From positions 682,001 to 746,000 of the forward strand of contig NZ_PJNH01000001.1 in NCBI RefSeq assembly GCF_002844535.1: DNA of 64,000 nt, given 5' to 3'. This DNA comes from Halalkalibacillus sediminis (lineage in GTDB: Bacteria > Bacillota > Bacilli > Bacillales > Alkalibacillaceae). A program made the translations under genes and the position numbers. Each line of letters begins with the position of its first letter. The first letter of the stretch is position 1. The notes beneath the pieces were generated by a model that worked only from the letters and a program-made list of their open reading frames with translations, did not search any database and was not told the DNA's origin. Of the stretch, positions 26,240-35,475 are shown piece after piece.

Positions 26240-26731
26240 GTGGCGAACAATAAAATTATTGATGTATTAGTTGAAATCCCTACGGGAAGCCAGAACAAAT
26301 ATGAATTTGATAAAGAAAAAGGTGTATTCAAACTGGACCGAGTATTATTCTCATCTATGTTCTATCCAGCTGAATATGGTTATATCGATGAAACGCTAGC
26401 ATTGGATAACGATCCATTAGATGCTTTGGTATTGGTTACTAATCCAACATTCCCAGGGTGTGTAATTGAATCTCGTGTCATCGGATTCCTAAACATGATC
26501 GATGACGGTGAAGAAGATCAAAAACTATTAGCAGTTCCAGTAGAGGATCCACGTTTTAAGGATATTCATTCATTAGACGATATCCCTCAACACAAATTGG
26601 ACGAGATCTCTCACTTCTTCCAAACGTATAAAGATCTTCAGGGTAAAAAGACCGAAATCGGTGAATGGGAAGGCGTCGAAGCGGCTAGTAAGTTAGTAGA
26701 TGAATGTATTTCTCGATACCAAAACAAATAG
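26240..26731 (+). CDS. ppa: Inorganic pyrophosphatase, class I
   Basis: Hydrolyses pyrophosphate to phosphate, driving biosynthetic reactions. The class A (family I) signature DNDPLD lies at residues 56-61, EYGYIDETL precedes it and the chain of 163 aa is a typical soluble family I length. B. subtilis uses the unrelated Mn-dependent family II enzyme PpaC, so this family I gene is a lineage difference. GTG 26240 follows AGGAGG at seven bases. Monocistronic, with its own terminator. Confidence 0.94.
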   Translation: MANNKIIDVLVEIPTGSQNKYEFDKEKGVFKLDRVLFSSMFYPAEYGYIDETLALDNDPLDALVLVTNPTFPGCVIESRVIGFLNMIDDGEEDQKLLAVPVEDPRFKDIHSLDDIPQHKLDEISHFFQTYKDLQGKKTEIGEWEGVEAASKLVDECISRYQNK

Positions 26732-26745
26732 GTTATAAATATTTT

Positions 26746-26775
26746 GAAGGGGTGCTCGATTCGGAGCACCCCTTC
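26746..26775. terminator. Terminator between ppa and rsiX
   Basis: A perfect 12-bp stem GAAGGGGTGCTC and complement (26746-26757, 26764-26775) with 6-base loop. The genes are convergent, so it can serve both; T-tracts are weak on each side. Confidence 0.75.
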
Positions 26776-26776
26776 T

Positions 26777-28030
26777 TTATTCCATGGGATTGATATATTC
26801 AGGTACCTTGATCGGTTGGTTCATTTGATAAGGACCTACTTCTTTCACACCTTGTTGCACTGAGAACACTACGGCTTCGTAGCCATAAGACTTAGCTGTC
26901 AACAAGATTGCTTCTATCAGTACCATGTGCTCATTTGTCGATTCGAACGAAAATTCGTCGTTTATCCCTATTTCTAATACTTCTTCGTCTGAATTTTGAA
27001 CTACAAAATTGAATTCATTTGGTATAGTAGCATACAGAGAAAAATCTTCATTATCATTTTTCATTTCTTCTAAAGCCACTTCTACCGATTGGTCATCAGC
27101 TGGAACAGGCAAAAGTAGACTTGTGTCTGTATCTTCGGGTTCATACAGTAAATAAGAATAATTTTCACGTACTGATATAGGTAAATTAGTGAATTCACCA
27201 TAATTACTAAATGAAGGGGTATTCCCCTCTTTATTTTGATAACTTACTTGTTCATAGCCTAGGTCCCCATAGAAAGCATGAATAGAATCGATTAACCCAG
27301 TTTCCAAAGCAGATCCACCTACCTGCCTCATTTCCTCATCATTCACTTCAATCAGTGGTTCATTCTCACTATTTTGACCGATGTACTCAGCATACTGAAA
27401 GATATTCGTGAACAAACCATCAACTTCAATTTTGGTCTGTGCGTTATTAAACTCAGCTTCTTTACCTTCACCATCACTTACATATGTGAGAGGTACTAAG
27501 TAGTTCGCTTGCCCATCCATTGCATAAAATGAAATCCAATCTTCTTGATTCCTAGCTATATCTTCTTGAATTACACGAGTAGTGAGACCCATTTCATTTA
27601 ATTCTTCAATCGTCATCACTTGCTTTGCAGAGTCCATAAATTCTTCTTCTCCACTTTCCTCTGACGGAACTTCATTCAGTTCACTTGATTCGTCTTCAGC
27701 TGTTGAAAATTCTCTAGAATCCTCTGAGCCCTCAGAAGACTCTGCACTCTCCATATCTGAATCTTCCATACTTGCCTCATTCGTACTCATTTCATCCCCA
27801 GCTTCATCTTGGCTAAGGAAAGGCATAGCTACCATGAATGACAAGAGTAAAACAGCTGCGGTTACAAGAGCCGGGAAATAGAAACCTCTCTTTGGTCGAT
27901 TTTTCTTAGGCTTATTATCCACTTGATTCGCTACATTTTGGTAATACGTATCAAATGATTGATCATCCTTAATATCGGGCATTTCAGATAGTAATTTTTC
28001 AATATCTTTTTCTGATTTATGACTCATCAT
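26777..28030 (-). CDS. rsiX: Anti-sigma-X factor RsiX
   Basis: Membrane-bound anti-sigma factor that sequesters SigX. It has a cytoplasmic N-terminus (about residues 1-48), one transmembrane helix (about 49-70), a long Asp/Glu/Ser-rich linker (about 73-130) and an extracytoplasmic domain to residue 417. It overlaps sigX by 14 bases, so translation is coupled and the partner is clear. Two adjacent ATG codons (28030 and 28027) are both possible starts after AAGGAGGG. The acidic linker is typical of proteins exposed to high salt. Confidence 0.88.
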   Translation of the reverse strand: MMSHKSEKDIEKLLSEMPDIKDDQSFDTYYQNVANQVDNKPKKNRPKRGFYFPALVTAAVLLLSFMVAMPFLSQDEAGDEMSTNEASMEDSDMESAESSEGSEDSREFSTAEDESSELNEVPSEESGEEEFMDSAKQVMTIEELNEMGLTTRVIQEDIARNQEDWISFYAMDGQANYLVPLTYVSDGEGKEAEFNNAQTKIEVDGLFTNIFQYAEYIGQNSENEPLIEVNDEEMRQVGGSALETGLIDSIHAFYGDLGYEQVSYQNKEGNTPSFSNYGEFTNLPISVRENYSYLLYEPEDTDTSLLLPVPADDQSVEVALEEMKNDNEDFSLYATIPNEFNFVVQNSDEEVLEIGINDEFSFESTNEHMVLIEAILLTAKSYGYEAVVFSVQQGVKEVGPYQMNQPIKVPEYINPME

Positions 28031-28550
28031 TCATGCCCTCCTTCTGGTTCATAGTTGCCTGTAGTTGCTTTAATGCTCTATGCTGAGTAGTCTTGACTTT
28101 GCTTGTAGACCAATTAAGGATTTCAGCTGTTTCTCTTATTGAGAGATCTTGTATGTAACGCAATATTGTAACCATTTTTTGGTCTTCAGAACACTCTTCT
28201 AGCGCCAGATAAAGTTGCCTCATTGATTCATTCGTTTCAGCAATTTCTTCTGGCAAAGGTTCCGTGTCTCTTAATCGTTCTCCACTTTCTTGAATATCAA
28301 AGTATTGGTCGGAATATTGCTTCCGCCTACCTTGTTTTCTGAAATGGTCAATTGTAACGTGTTTTGCAATTGAAAATAACCATGTCTTTTTACTACTTTT
28401 ACCTTGATAAGTATCGTAAGAGTTCAACACTTTTATATAAACTTCTTGTAATATGTCTTCTGTTGTCACTTTTTCCTTAACCATATAGAAGATAAATTTG
28501 TATAGATCATGATGGTATTGGTCATATAGCTCTTGAAAGATATCCTTCAT
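28017..28550 (-). CDS. sigX: ECF RNA polymerase sigma factor SigX
   Basis: Extracytoplasmic-function sigma factor; in B. subtilis SigX controls cell-envelope modification and resistance to cationic peptides. Region 2 (DILQEVYIKVLNSY, KTWLFSIAKH) and region 4 (LSIRETAEILNWSTSKVKTT) are clear. The 177-aa length is normal. Identity as SigX rather than another ECF factor rests on the res-sigX-rsiX order, which is that of B. subtilis. An autoregulatory-type promoter lies at 28577-28602. Confidence 0.9.
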   Translation of the reverse strand: MKDIFQELYDQYHHDLYKFIFYMVKEKVTTEDILQEVYIKVLNSYDTYQGKSSKKTWLFSIAKHVTIDHFRKQGRRKQYSDQYFDIQESGERLRDTEPLPEEIAETNESMRQLYLALEECSEDQKMVTILRYIQDLSIRETAEILNWSTSKVKTTQHRALKQLQATMNQKEGMNDES

Positions 28551-28576
28551 CTTTGAGCCCCCAGTTCATCTAATTA

Positions 28577-28602
28577 GTCGTATTCTTTAATAAAAAGTTA
28601 CA
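28577..28602 (-). promoter_or_regulatory. ECF (SigX-type) promoter of sigX-rsiX
   Basis: Minus-strand TGTAAC (28597-28602), 16-base spacer, CGAC (28577-28580). This is the TGTAAC/CGAC pattern recognised by SigX and related ECF factors, so the operon is probably autoregulated. Confidence 0.8.
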
Positions 28603-28615
28603 GCCTTTTATAAAA

Positions 28616-28659
28616 AAATACAAGAAGGATTATCAAAATAGATTATCCTTCTTGTATTT
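28616..28659 (-). terminator. Terminator of the res operon
   Basis: A perfect 15-bp stem (AAATACAAGAAGGAT and complement) with 14-base loop, followed by seven T on the minus strand. The resE stop codon (28643-28645) lies at the edge of the stem. Confidence 0.92.
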
Positions 28660-30412
28660 GGTCATTGTATAATGGCAAAGAAAAAGTAAAAGTCGTACCT
28701 TCATCTACTTTACTCTTCGCATAGATATTTCCACCATGTGCTTCTATGATGTGTTTCGTAATGGATAAACCTAAACCAGTACCTTTCTTTTCCGAATTCC
28801 TTGTACGTGCTTTATCGCTCTTATAGAAACGCTCAAATATAAATGGTAAATCTTCTTCAGATATTCCGCTTCCATTGTCATGCACATGTACAACTAAATC
28901 ATCTTTATCACCTTCTACGATGACTGAAACGGTGCCATCAGAAGGAGTGTGACGTAAAGCATTATCAATTAAATTAGTCATCACTTGTTCCAAGCGGTCA
29001 GGATCGAAATGAATAAATTCATGCGGAGCTTGAAAATCAGTTTTCAAATCAACTTGTTGTTCTGACGCAATCGATGTGAATTTTTTTGATATGCGATCGA
29101 TAAACGGTTTAAGTGGCACTTTTTCACGATTAAGATGAATATGACCGGCTTCCATCCGAGCCAAATCCAACAAATCATTGACTAGACGCCCCATCCGAAG
29201 TGATTCTTCGTAAATAATTTGGGCGAGCTCCTGCTTTTCCTCTTTCGTTTCGGCTACGTCATCTACAATCGCTTCAGAGTATCCTTGCATCATGGAAATC
29301 GGAGTTCTTAGTTCGTGAGACACATTAGCGAGAAAGTCCTTCCTCAATTTATCTAATTGTCTCTCTTCAGTCATATCGCGAATGATTGTCACTACACCTC
29401 TAATAACTGATTCATTGTACAGAGGAGTCATGACTAAAACAAACACTCTACCTTGAGTAGTGACTTCTTTTAAGATTTCTTGTTCATTTCGGAGTACTTT
29501 ATCAAAATCTTCTTGGATCTCTTTAGGCAAGTCTAGAGAATCTTGTTCATTCTCAAAAGCGAAACGTTCCAAAAACTGTTCAGCTGGTGGATTAATAAGC
29601 ATGATTTCGTTTTTTCGATTGACAGTTACAACACCATCAGCCATAGATTTCAATATACTTGAAAGCTGTGACTTTTCTTGATTCAATGCTGTAATATGAA
29701 AATTTAACTGCCTTCTCATTCTATTGAAAGAATTGGCTAGTTCACCAATTTCATCATAAGTCAAAACTGGAACTTTAGTGTGGAATTCACCACGGGATAG
29801 TTCTGATGCTGCTTTTCTCATTTTTATTAATGGAGCTGTAATTCGATTTGACAAGAAGAATGCGAATACAGTTGTCAAGATAATGGCGATTGTGGCCGTG
29901 ATAAGAATTAATTTTGTAGCGTGAGTGGTTGTTTCTTGGACAACATCTAATGATTGGTATACATAAACAGCACCTTCACCGTCTAAAGTTGGTGTACCCA
30001 CTACAACTAATTCAGTATCAGAACCTTCAAAAGTTGTGATTTTCTTCACTTCTTCTCTTTCATTCAATACCTGATTAATTTTTTCATTTGAGATGAACCA
30101 GCTTGGATCGATCGCTCCATTTTCTTCAGAGGTAGCCTCATTCTGCCAATAGCGGTGTTCATTGAAGAAAATGGTCAATTGGGTTGATGGGTCCATCAAC
30201 TGATCAATTGTTTCCATTTGCAATGTTTCATCATCATGTTCATGCAGAACGGTCGCAACATTACCAGCTTGATTCAATAGGTTTTCTTCGGCTTCATTTA
30301 CATAGAAGTTTTCAAAGAACTCTAAAAGTAAGACCGTTACAATCATAAGAATGAAAGCTACTAATAAAATGATGGTAAACCAAAGCTTGAAAACAACACT
30401 TTTCCAAAACAT
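28643..30412 (-). CDS. resE: Sensor histidine kinase ResE
   Basis: Membrane sensor of the ResD-ResE system controlling respiration and anaerobic genes. Order: TM helix 8-30, extracytoplasmic domain 31-165, TM helix 166-188, HAMP about 188-240, PAS about 245-345, HisKA with the phospho-accepting His366 in NVSHELRT, then the ATPase with DNALRHTP and GTGLGLSI. Length 589 aa matches ResE. It begins two bases after the resD stop, so the pair is coupled. The signal is not identifiable from sequence. Confidence 0.94.
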   Translation of the reverse strand: MFWKSVVFKLWFTIILLVAFILMIVTVLLLEFFENFYVNEAEENLLNQAGNVATVLHEHDDETLQMETIDQLMDPSTQLTIFFNEHRYWQNEATSEENGAIDPSWFISNEKINQVLNEREEVKKITTFEGSDTELVVVGTPTLDGEGAVYVYQSLDVVQETTTHATKLILITATIAIILTTVFAFFLSNRITAPLIKMRKAASELSRGEFHTKVPVLTYDEIGELANSFNRMRRQLNFHITALNQEKSQLSSILKSMADGVVTVNRKNEIMLINPPAEQFLERFAFENEQDSLDLPKEIQEDFDKVLRNEQEILKEVTTQGRVFVLVMTPLYNESVIRGVVTIIRDMTEERQLDKLRKDFLANVSHELRTPISMMQGYSEAIVDDVAETKEEKQELAQIIYEESLRMGRLVNDLLDLARMEAGHIHLNREKVPLKPFIDRISKKFTSIASEQQVDLKTDFQAPHEFIHFDPDRLEQVMTNLIDNALRHTPSDGTVSVIVEGDKDDLVVHVHDNGSGISEEDLPFIFERFYKSDKARTRNSEKKGTGLGLSITKHIIEAHGGNIYAKSKVDEGTTFTFSLPLYNDQIQEG

Positions 30413-30414
30413 GT

Positions 30415-31128
30415 TTACTCATTTACCTCGAATTTATATCCGACACCCCATACGGTCACAATCATTTTAGCTGCATCTTCGGATACTTTATTCAATTTTT
30501 CTCTTAGTCTTTTCACATGAGTATCAACAGTTCTTAGGTCGCCAAAGAATTCATACTCCCACACTTCCTTGAGGAGTTCTTCTCGGTCAAAAACTTTATC
30601 AGGTGTTTTAGCTAAATAATAAAGTAACTCATATTCTTTAGGAGTCAAATTCACTTCTGTATCATCCGCCAGTACACGATGAGCATCCTTATCTATTGAT
30701 AAATGCGGATATACTAAAACGTCATGTGAATCTGATTCAGTCTTAAGAAACTTCGTTGCAGAAGAGCGTCTTAGTAGTGCTTTAACACGTAATACAACTT
30801 CCCTTGGACTGAAAGGCTTAACGATATAATCATCAGCACCTACTTCAAATCCTTGGACGCGGTTCGATTCTTCTCCTTTAGCTGTGAGCATGATGACAGG
30901 GGTAGCTTTTTGTTCTCTGAGTTTAGTGCATACTTCAACCCCATCCATCTCTGGTAGCATTAAATCAAGTAAAATAGCATCATAATCTGTAGCTAAAGAC
31001 ATTGACAATGCTTCTTGTCCATCGGCAGCCTCCTCGATCTCATAACCTTCTCTTGATAGATATAGTTTTAATAATCGACGAATTCGTTCTTCATCATCCA
31101 CTACTAAAATTTTTGCTTCTTCAGACAT
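30415..31128 (-). CDS. resD: Response regulator ResD
   Basis: OmpR-type regulator, 237 aa: receiver domain with the phospho-acceptor Asp55 (LLDLMLPE), acidic pair at residues 11-12 and Lys in IVKPFSPRE, then a winged-helix DNA-binding domain ending in VWGVGYKFE. Phosphorylated by ResE; in B. subtilis it activates resA, ctaA and anaerobic respiration genes. AAGGAG lies nine bases before the ATG. Follows resC by 32 bases. Confidence 0.95.
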   Translation of the reverse strand: MSEEAKILVVDDEERIRRLLKLYLSREGYEIEEAADGQEALSMSLATDYDAILLDLMLPEMDGVEVCTKLREQKATPVIMLTAKGEESNRVQGFEVGADDYIVKPFSPREVVLRVKALLRRSSATKFLKTESDSHDVLVYPHLSIDKDAHRVLADDTEVNLTPKEYELLYYLAKTPDKVFDREELLKEVWEYEFFGDLRTVDTHVKRLREKLNKVSEDAAKMIVTVWGVGYKFEVNE

Positions 31129-31160
31129 TTCGCAACAGCTCCTTTAACTGATCAAACGAT

Positions 31161-32348
31161 TTAAGCGTAAGAGTGTAACCCTGAAATAACTAGGTTGACC
31201 ACAATCAAGTTAATCATGATGATTGCAAAGCCAATAACTGCTAACCAAGCAGATTTTTTACCATGCCAGCCTCTTGCAAGACGCAGATGAAGAAAGGCTG
31301 CATAGAAAAGGAATGTAACTAGTGCCCATACTTCTTTAGGGTCCCATCCCCAGAAACGACCCCAGGCCTGTTCTGCCCATATAGCTGCAAATACTAAGCC
31401 ACCAAGGAAGAACACCGGAAACCCGATAGATACAGCACGATACATGATTTCATCTACACGATCAGGGTTCATCTTAATGAAGAAAGGCTGTAAACTTGCT
31501 CCCACACGTTTCCGTAAGATGAGCCGTAAAAATCCGTATAAAATAAGTCCACCTAAAATCGACCAAACAAAGCTATTCAGTTTACGTCCAGCGTCTGCAC
31601 CATTCATCCACCCTGGAGTTTCTATTCCAGTTGTAAATGCACCTTCAGTTAATACTTCTGAATCATGTGGTTCGAATAATGTTGGTAACTCATAAGATGT
31701 CTGACGTTCTCCTCCATCTATCATCTGTGTAAATTCAACTTCATAATTCATCACACTGAACGACGTGGACAAAATAATAAACGCCAGCGTCGCACAAATG
31801 GAATATAAAATGAATTCCAACCAAAAAGTCTCTTTAGAACGAACTGACTGATTCACCGTGATGAGCAAATAAATCAATCCTGCGATAAAACTGATTGAAA
31901 GAATTGCTTCACCTAAAGAGACTGTAGTTACATGAATGTACAACCAATGAGATTGTAAAGAAGGAACCAATGGTGATAATTCTCTTGGGAACATGCTACC
32001 ATAACCGATGATTAGTGTGGCAATTGGTAAAGCAAAGAGTCCCATCACAGTTTCTCTATAAATGAAATATATAATGATAAACCCTAATACCATCATCATC
32101 CCAAAAAATGCAATGAATTCAAACATATTGCTTACGGGAGCATGTCCAGAAGCTATCCACCTTACGATAAAAAATACAAGTTGTGATAGAAAACCTATGA
32201 TGGTAATTGAAATAGCGATTTTTGCAGCTTTAGACTTCATATTTGCAGAACGTTTATTTCCTATGGTAGCCCCGAAAAACATAGTAGCTACCAAATAAGC
32301 AATAAATGCCCCGTACAAAAAGTTACTACTTAGTTGTACTAAATCCAT
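31161..32348 (-). CDS. resC: Cytochrome c biogenesis protein ResC (CcsA/CcsB type)
   Basis: Multi-pass membrane protein of system II cytochrome c maturation, moving haem across the membrane with ResB. The haem-handling tryptophan-rich motif WGRFWGWDPKEVWAL is present near residues 330-345, with about eight transmembrane helices and His residues in SHWLYIHV and FLHLRL. Length 395 aa. A strong AAGGAGGGA lies before the ATG. It lies 12 bases after resB. Confidence 0.94.
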   Translation of the reverse strand: MDLVQLSSNFLYGAFIAYLVATMFFGATIGNKRSANMKSKAAKIAISITIIGFLSQLVFFIVRWIASGHAPVSNMFEFIAFFGMMMVLGFIIIYFIYRETVMGLFALPIATLIIGYGSMFPRELSPLVPSLQSHWLYIHVTTVSLGEAILSISFIAGLIYLLITVNQSVRSKETFWLEFILYSICATLAFIILSTSFSVMNYEVEFTQMIDGGERQTSYELPTLFEPHDSEVLTEGAFTTGIETPGWMNGADAGRKLNSFVWSILGGLILYGFLRLILRKRVGASLQPFFIKMNPDRVDEIMYRAVSIGFPVFFLGGLVFAAIWAEQAWGRFWGWDPKEVWALVTFLFYAAFLHLRLARGWHGKKSAWLAVIGFAIIMINLIVVNLVISGLHSYA

Positions 32349-32360
32349 AATAGTCCCTCC

Positions 32361-33986
32361 TTATTCCTTTAATTCCTGTTGATCTTCCGTCATATTAATT
32401 TTGGTTTTTTCGATTGATTGTTCGATATCTTGCTTGATTCCATGCCAATTCTTGTTCGTGTGTGCAGCTAGAAGAATTCCTTTTTCTTTTGGCTGAATCC
32501 AGATACGTCGGTGGTGCCAGTATAGACCTTGACTCACACCGATCAAGAAGATTGCTGCACCTAATCCAAACATCCATAAAGTCCGGTCTTTTTTCACTGA
32601 AAGACCGGATGCTGTAATTAATTCAGAGTCAGAGTATGATACATCATAAACCCCACCTTCAGAAAGTGGTAAAACTTCTTGTTCTAAGTAAAAGAAGCGT
32701 TCACCATCTTCATTTTCAGGTCCACTCAAATTAAAGATGATCCCCGGATTCCGTGGATATTTCGAGTCGGATGATGCTCCTTCATCTGTGATAGTGAATT
32801 GTGGATACCACTCTTCCACTTCCATTTGGTAACCATCGCCCAAATCAATTTTTTGAGGAGCTTCTCCTGTATCATATTCAAATTCTTTGATTGCATTTCC
32901 TTCAGCATCACTCAATTCAAGTTCAATGGATGCATATTCACTTTGTATTTGTGAACCTGCTTGGAAGATTGAATAACCATCAAAAGTTAATGGCTGGTTC
33001 AAACGAATCTCTCCTTCAGATACAGGTTCCAATTCAGGTTCTTGCCCAGCTATTGTGTCCCCTTTTACTTTGTAGACCACTGCATTAGTCTGAAAATTAC
33101 TCGGGACATCAAATTCTTCATTTTCTAATGCTTCTTGGAAGCGTTCGTCGTTTCGGTCATATGTTTCGTAAATAAATTCCTTATTCTCGATGTAATATTC
33201 TTGTTGGGTAGAAGGGATAATTTTCGTTTCTCCTTCTCGAACCCACACGTACCCTTCACTATAGAAGAAAGGGAACATGCGAAGAATTGCTGCTAATAAT
33301 ATAATGATCAAACCAATATGATTAACGTATGGACCCCAACGAGAAAAACGATTTTTCTCAGCCATAATGTGGCCGTTTTCAGAAGTGATTTTATATCGCT
33401 TCTTTTTCAGATTTTCTACCATGCGATTTTGATCTTCTGATGTAGCACTTGTTGATTCGCTGAATAATCGCTGTCTACGGATGAAAACCTCATGTCTTTT
33501 AGGACTTTGGTTTTTCAAAGCTCTATGTAGAGGTACTACTCGGTCAATTGAACAGATAATCAATGAAATACCAATCAAAGCGATTAATGTAATATACCAC
33601 CATGAACTATATAAATTATGGAATCCTAATTGGTAATAAATCTGACCAGCCATTCCATACTCATCTTTATAATAGACTTCGGCAGGTAATGGTGATTGGA
33701 TATGAGGTTCCTGAGGATAGATTGTACCTACAGCTGAAGCTATAAGTGCAACGACTATCAGCCATACTCCAACCTTAACCGAAGAAAACCATGCCCATAC
33801 CTTATCAACTAATGTTCGTTTATACGTCTTCGATCGACGAGCGCTGCCATCGTATCTCATATCTAATAGTTTTCGATCATCATTTCCATCAATATGCTGA
33901 TTCCCCTGGATAGGTTTCCCGCATGCTTCACAAAGAACCGTACCTTCGTGATTGATGTGTCCGCATTCGCATTTTATTTTTTCCAT
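32361..33986 (-). CDS. resB: Cytochrome c biogenesis protein ResB
   Basis: Partner of ResC in cytochrome c synthesis. A four-Cys ribbon opens the protein (CECGH then CEACGK at about residues 5-27), followed by transmembrane helices near 70-90, 130-150 and 220-245, a large extracytoplasmic region with the segments LNQPLTFDGYSIFQAG and FNLSGPENEDG, and a last helix near 470-490. ATG 33986 follows GAGGGG at seven bases; the longer frame starts at a TTG within that site. Length 541 aa. Confidence 0.94.
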   Translation of the reverse strand: MEKIKCECGHINHEGTVLCEACGKPIQGNQHIDGNDDRKLLDMRYDGSARRSKTYKRTLVDKVWAWFSSVKVGVWLIVVALIASAVGTIYPQEPHIQSPLPAEVYYKDEYGMAGQIYYQLGFHNLYSSWWYITLIALIGISLIICSIDRVVPLHRALKNQSPKRHEVFIRRQRLFSESTSATSEDQNRMVENLKKKRYKITSENGHIMAEKNRFSRWGPYVNHIGLIIILLAAILRMFPFFYSEGYVWVREGETKIIPSTQQEYYIENKEFIYETYDRNDERFQEALENEEFDVPSNFQTNAVVYKVKGDTIAGQEPELEPVSEGEIRLNQPLTFDGYSIFQAGSQIQSEYASIELELSDAEGNAIKEFEYDTGEAPQKIDLGDGYQMEVEEWYPQFTITDEGASSDSKYPRNPGIIFNLSGPENEDGERFFYLEQEVLPLSEGGVYDVSYSDSELITASGLSVKKDRTLWMFGLGAAIFLIGVSQGLYWHHRRIWIQPKEKGILLAAHTNKNWHGIKQDIEQSIEKTKINMTEDQQELKE

Positions 33987-34016
33987 GAAAAAACCCCTCA
34001 ACTTCAGTCGATAAAA

Positions 34017-34556
34017 TTAACTCTGAGGTACAATTTCTTGCAGGTAAGTTTCTAAGCGATCCAATGTAAGAGGTCCTTTTACGATTCTCTCAATAGAACC
34101 ATCAGGATTGACAAAATAAGAAGTAGGCAATGGAACTACTTGATATAAATCCATAATCACACTGCTTTTGTCATGTACACTTGGAAAACTTAAATCTAAT
34201 CGATTATAAAAATTATTAATTACTAATTCATTTTTATCTACACTTACTGCGATGATTTCAATACCTTTTTCTTCATACTCTTGATATAACTCGTCCATGT
34301 AGGGCATCTCTTTTTTACAAGGTTCACAATAGGTCGCCCAGAAATTAATCATCACACCTTTACCCTTTAATTCTTCTAATTCAATAGAACCATCAGTATC
34401 TAAACGGTCCAATTTGAAATTTGGTGCTTGATCACCTTCTGTAAGTGCCGGGTTGTCTTTTTGAGCATTCACTACCAACACCGCAACCAGTGTGAGAACC
34501 AAGGTCGAAAGGACTACAGTTCTGAAAATATATCTTTTTTTCTTTTTAGGATTCAT
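34017..34556 (-). CDS. resA: Thiol-disulfide oxidoreductase ResA
   Basis: Membrane-anchored extracytoplasmic thioredoxin-like protein that keeps apocytochrome c haem-binding cysteines reduced. N-terminal anchor helix about 10-30, active site CEPC at residues 77-80 and cis-Pro in VVPLPTSYFV. ATG 34556 follows AAGGAGTGG at five bases and gives 179 aa, the same as B. subtilis ResA. First gene of resABCDE, with a promoter at 34578-34604. Confidence 0.95.
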   Translation of the reverse strand: MNPKKKKRYIFRTVVLSTLVLTLVAVLVVNAQKDNPALTEGDQAPNFKLDRLDTDGSIELEELKGKGVMINFWATYCEPCKKEMPYMDELYQEYEEKGIEIIAVSVDKNELVINNFYNRLDLSFPSVHDKSSVIMDLYQVVPLPTSYFVNPDGSIERIVKGPLTLDRLETYLQEIVPQS

Positions 34557-34577
34557 AAGGACCACTCCTTAACTGCA

Positions 34578-34604
34578 ATTATAACACTTGGCTTAAAGTA
34601 ACAA
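34578..34604 (-). promoter_or_regulatory. Promoter of the res operon with extended -10
   Basis: Minus-strand TATAAT (34578-34583) preceded by TGT, with TTGTTA (34599-34604) 15 bases upstream. ResD activation of this promoter is known in B. subtilis; I did not identify a specific ResD site. Confidence 0.55.
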
Positions 34605-34621
34605 ATGATGATGTTTGAACA

Positions 34622-35365
34622 TTATTTAACATTTTGCTGTGATTCCTCAAGTAGCAGTTTAACCTCGTGGGGATTTAGTTCACGGTACTGTCCTGGATTC
34701 ATCCCTTCCAGAGTAATTGGACCGAATCTCTCACGTTTCAATTTATCAATCCTATAACCGAGGGCTTCGAACATCCTGCGCACTTGTCTATTCTTACCTT
34801 GATGAAGTGTCAGTTCTACAATACATTTCTTTTTAGACTTATCCGCTGATAACATTCGAGATTTTACTGCTTTTAGTCTTTCACCTTCATGAACGACACC
34901 TTTTTTCAGTTGAAGAACCTCTTCTTTTGATAATAGACCGTCTACTTTTGCCACATATACTTTATCCAATTCGTATTTGGGATGAATCAGTTTTTGTGTG
35001 AAATCTCCATCGTTTGTCAAAATTAGAATTCCGGAAGTATCATAGTCCAAACGACCAACTGGATATAGGCGTTCTTCAATTTCTTCGCTGATGAGATCAG
35101 TAACTACCTTCCGACCTTTCTCATCACTGACACTAGAAATTACACCTCGGGGTTTGTACAAGAGGAAATATTTTGGTGCTTCTCTCTCGATCGGTACACC
35201 ATCAACTTCGATGACATCATTCCCTGTCACTTTTGTACCTAGTTCAGTGACTTTTTTCTTATTCACTTTCACTCTTCCATCTTCAATCAACTTTTCAGCT
35301 TTTCTTCTTGAAGTAATCCCACTTTTAGCGATTACTTTTTGTAAACGTTCTCCGCTTGTAGTCAT
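34622..35365 (-). CDS. rluB: 23S rRNA pseudouridine synthase RluB
   Basis: Forms pseudouridine in helix 89 region of 23S rRNA. An N-terminal S4 RNA-binding domain (ERLQKVIAKSGITSRRKAE) is followed by the RsuA-type catalytic domain with Asp in GRLDYDTSGILI and the GKNRQVRRMFEALG motif. ATG 35365 follows GAGGTG at six bases; the earlier GTG is in the site. Length 247 aa. It sits between spmB and resA as in B. subtilis. Confidence 0.95.
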   Translation of the reverse strand: MTTSGERLQKVIAKSGITSRRKAEKLIEDGRVKVNKKKVTELGTKVTGNDVIEVDGVPIEREAPKYFLLYKPRGVISSVSDEKGRKVVTDLISEEIEERLYPVGRLDYDTSGILILTNDGDFTQKLIHPKYELDKVYVAKVDGLLSKEEVLQLKKGVVHEGERLKAVKSRMLSADKSKKKCIVELTLHQGKNRQVRRMFEALGYRIDKLKRERFGPITLEGMNPGQYRELNPHEVKLLLEESQQNVK

Positions 35366-35413
35366 TCCATTCACCTCTTAGTTTGTTCACTTTATTATCA
35401 ACATATAGCATAA

Positions 35414-35442
35414 AAAGCGCTAACAGATTACGTTAACGCTTT
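35414..35442 (-). terminator. Terminator of dacB-spmA-spmB
   Basis: An 11-bp stem with one mismatch (AAAGCGCTAAC against GTTAACGCTTT) and 7-base loop, 34 bases past spmB, followed on the minus strand by five T. Confidence 0.78.
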
Positions 35443-35475
35443 CGACGTATAAATTAAACGATGTAAATTTACTAC

